The notes under the pieces are model-generated. The model did not search any database. It saw only the letters and a program-made list of their open reading frames with translations, and was not told where the DNA came from. DNA of 64,000 nt from Candidatus Nitrotoga sp. AM1P (GTDB lineage: Bacteria; Pseudomonadota; Gammaproteobacteria; Burkholderiales; Gallionellaceae): contig NZ_AP019547.1 in the NCBI RefSeq assembly GCF_013168275.1, forward strand, positions 1,736,001-1,800,000, written 5' to 3'. Of this stretch, positions 61,923 through 64,000 are shown in pieces (position 1 is the first letter of the stretch; every line of letters begins with the position of its first letter). The position numbers and the translations under genes were made by a program.

Positions 61923-63020
61923 TCAAGTTTGCACCAATTTTTTATGGGTATGAATACTCATAAGCATGCCAAAACCAAGCAATAATGTGACCATAGACGT
62001 GCCGCCGTAGCTAATGAGCGGTAACGGTACACCCACCACTGGCAGAATGCCACTCACCATACCCATGTTGACGAAAGCATAGGTGAAAAAAGTGAGTGTG
62101 ATGCTCCCAGCCATAAGGCGTGTGAAGTAAGTTGAAGCATTGGCCGTAATAACGAAACCACGCGCAATAACGAATAAATACAAGCTTAACAACACAATAT
62201 TACCGAGCAAGCCGAATTCTTCCGAATACACCGCAAAAATGAAGTCGGTGGTGCGCTCCGGCAAAAAATCGAGATGAGCCTGAGTACCATTAAGATACCC
62301 CTTGCCAAATATCCCACCGGAACCCACCGCAATGATGGCCTGGATAGTGTGGTAGCCCCTGCCCAGTGCATCCTGTGCGGGATCAAGCAACATCATAATA
62401 CGGTGGCGCTGATAGTCGTGTAGCGTGGACCACGCAAATGGCGCACTTGCCATTATTATGACCAAGAAGGTCAGCATGATTCGCCAGGATATACCGGCAA
62501 GGAATAACACATAAAATCCGCTAGCGGCGATCATAATAGCCGTACCCAAATCTGGCTGGCGCGCAATTAACGCCACCGGCAGCAGCAGCAGCAAGATTGC
62601 GACAAAATAATTTTTTAAAGTCAACATGGCTTCGTGCTTTTCAAAATACCAAGCCATCATTAATGGTACCGCTATCCTCATCAGCTCAGAAGGCTGAATG
62701 GTCGTCACTCCAATGTTTAACCAGCGCCGAGCACCGTTCGTGATTTCGCCGAAAAATGCTACGGCAATCAACAACACCATCCCTAACAGATAGGCTGGAA
62801 CGGCTGCCCGCATCAAATAATGAAGCGGCATATTGGCCACTATCCATAGTGCAGCGCACGCCACCAGTATATTTGTCATCTGCGCCAAAACACGGAACCA
62901 ATTACCGTCACTAGCGCTATATATCACCACCAAGCTAACCAGCAGAAGTAATCCAAGCAGCGTTAACAGAACGGGATCAAGGTGCGCGACGAAACGTTGC
63001 CATACGCGCCGCTTAATCAT
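61923..63020 (-). CDS. rodA: Rod shape-determining peptidoglycan glycosyltransferase RodA
   Basis: 365 aa SEDS-family polymerase with about ten transmembrane helices. Blocks are SASDGNWFRVLAQMTNILVA, EITNGARRWLNIGVTTIQPSEL, RQPDLGTAIMIAASG and VVGVPLPLISYGGTSMVTLL. I chose ATG 63020 (RRVWQRFVAHLDP), which overlaps the mrdA stop by 8 bases; the longer frame upstream is mrdA in another phase. It works with PBP2 in cell elongation. Confidence 0.95.
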   Translation of the reverse strand: MIKRRVWQRFVAHLDPVLLTLLGLLLLVSLVVIYSASDGNWFRVLAQMTNILVACAALWIVANMPLHYLMRAAVPAYLLGMVLLIAVAFFGEITNGARRWLNIGVTTIQPSELMRIAVPLMMAWYFEKHEAMLTLKNYFVAILLLLLPVALIARQPDLGTAIMIAASGFYVLFLAGISWRIMLTFLVIIMASAPFAWSTLHDYQRHRIMMLLDPAQDALGRGYHTIQAIIAVGSGGIFGKGYLNGTQAHLDFLPERTTDFIFAVYSEEFGLLGNIVLLSLYLFVIARGFVITANASTYFTRLMAGSITLTFFTYAFVNMGMVSGILPVVGVPLPLISYGGTSMVTLLLGFGMLMSIHTHKKLVQT

Positions 63021-64000
63021 GTTCCACTCCTTCGGCTTCATCCACTGTAAGCAAGGGATGAGGCACCTTACCCAGCAGGAAATAATCCAACACCTTACGA
63101 GCAATCGGCGCAGCGGTAGAGCTACCGTGCCCCCCGTTCTCAACAAGCACTGCTAGCGCGATCTTGGGCTGATCGGAAGGTGCAAAGGCCATAAACCAAG
63201 CGTGGTCGCGATGCCGCTCCTGAATCTTGCTCTCGATGTATTTCTCGCCCTGTTTAATGCCGATTACCTGCGCCGTGCCGGTTTTGCCAGCGAAGGAATA
63301 GGATGCGCCCGCACCGGCCTTCGCGGCGGTGCCTCCAGGCTGCGTCACCGCCACCATAGCGCTTTTCACCAACGCGACATGCTCCGAATTGAGGTTGAGA
63401 TTAGATTCTGGATTCGTCCCCAATGTGCGTTTTTCGCTAGTGCGCGAACTTTGCACCTCCTTCAACAGATGGGGGCGGTAGGCTACTCCATCGTTGGCCA
63501 GTACCGCAGTGGCATAAGCCAATTGCAACGGCGTAACTAAATTGTAGCCCTGACCGATACCAACCGAAACCGTATCACCGGTATACCATTTTTGCTTGTA
63601 GCGTTTCTGCTTCCACTCCTGTGACGGCATCAAGCCGGAGACCTCACCTTCCATATCAATACCAGTTTTCTTACCGAATCCAAACTCCGAAAAAAAGCTA
63701 TATATGTTGTCTATACCCAATTCGGTGGCCAGTCCATAATAATAAGTATCACAAGACACCACGATGGATTTAAACAAATCTACGCTGCCATGCCCATCCT
63801 TTTTCCAATCTCGGTATCGGTGACGACTGCCGGGCAGACTGAAATAACCTGGATCACTGATAGTGTAGCCGGGTGTGCGTTTGTTGTAATACAGCCCAGC
63901 TAATGCCATGAATGGCTTGATGGTGGAGCCAGGTGAATACTGGCCTCGCAATGCGCGATTATTGAGGGGCACATCGGGCGAATTGTTAAGCTCATTCCAA
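63013..64000 (-). CDS. mrdA: Penicillin-binding protein 2, 5' part outside the window
   Basis: C-terminal ~329 residues of the transpeptidase. The frame is open to the window edge: WNELNNSPDVPLNNRALRGQ precedes the SxxK motif SPGSTIKPFMAL (active Ser). SxN is replaced by SCD (VVSCDTYYYGLA), as in PBP2, and KTG is in FAGKTGTAQVIG. It cross-links elongation-specific peptidoglycan with RodA. The N-terminal anchor and dimerisation domain lie beyond base 64000. Confidence 0.95.
   Translation of the reverse strand, partial: WNELNNSPDVPLNNRALRGQYSPGSTIKPFMALAGLYYNKRTPGYTISDPGYFSLPGSRHRYRDWKKDGHGSVDLFKSIVVSCDTYYYGLATELGIDNIYSFFSEFGFGKKTGIDMEGEVSGLMPSQEWKQKRYKQKWYTGDTVSVGIGQGYNLVTPLQLAYATAVLANDGVAYRPHLLKEVQSSRTSEKRTLGTNPESNLNLNSEHVALVKSAMVAVTQPGGTAAKAGAGASYSFAGKTGTAQVIGIKQGEKYIESKIQERHRDHAWFMAFAPSDQPKIALAVLVENGGHGSSTAAPIARKVLDYFLLGKVPHPLLTVDEAEGVEHD

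Noticed and set aside
1..64000. CRISPR arrays, tRNA or rRNA genes
   Set aside because: No regularly spaced direct repeats, and no cloverleaf or rRNA-like sequence noticed by eye; a tRNA scan was not run.

Overview
The window looks like chromosomal DNA of a betaproteobacterium, most likely in or near the Nitrosomonadales (Gallionellaceae / Nitrosomonadaceae type). This is inferred from gene content and order (purN-purM-hda, pcnB-folK-deoxynucleoside kinase-panB-panC-panD, rodA-mrdA, two adjacent DUF3108 genes) and moderate GC. No rRNA, tRNA or CRISPR array was seen. Several genes are cut by the window edges or are visibly decayed.

Layout. 1-1561 (minus): a TonB energy-transduction operon exbB-exbD-tonB, tonB running off the left edge. 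2023-4886 (plus): a defence-island-like stretch. A scar made of the first codons of hsdR joined to the last codons of hsdS is followed by a tight three-gene operon (DUF3696-type AAA ATPase, PIN-fold nuclease, RNA ligase) with two ATGA overlaps; this is my main candidate for an undescribed system. 4995-19715: housekeeping genes (greB, marC, rsmB-like, two DUF3108 proteins, purN, purM, hda, a HAD phosphatase, a FecCD/BtuCD-like ABC pair, pcnB, folK, a deoxynucleoside kinase and panBCD). 20400-24621: a run of small envelope and stress proteins (DUF883, M48 peptidase lipoprotein, a frameshifted CsbD-like lipoprotein, glycine-zipper lipoproteins, an OmpA-family protein). 25105-30859: a REC-GGDEF diguanylate cyclase, then thrC, hom and alaA on the minus strand and a Mth938-like protein.

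31029-35149 is an accessory region of extracytoplasmic-type proteins (PAN-domain protein, P-like domain fragment, a lipoprotein split at an A7 tract), plus bacterioferritin and a DUF4139 protein. clpB (35213-37792, minus) has a near-perfect sigma-32 promoter. 38116-46125 is a signalling cluster: an EAL remnant, a hybrid histidine kinase with two receiver domains, a receiver remnant, a stand-alone receiver, an Hpt-REC-REC-GGDEF protein and a PAS histidine kinase. These could form a phosphorelay with c-di-GMP output. An IS4-family element follows, then a decayed secreted-protein gene, a metzincin protease gene that shares a 29-bp palindromic element with the PAN gene, and a large lipoprotein gene.

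51360-64000 holds trxC and nadC (minus), an IS5-type remnant, then a molybdenum block: moaA, moeA, an ankyrin protein, and modE-(deleted modA)-modB-modC. In this block modA is reduced to its last ~48 codons directly behind a probable ModE operator. The window ends with rlpA, rodA and the 5'-truncated mrdA (PBP2) on the minus strand.
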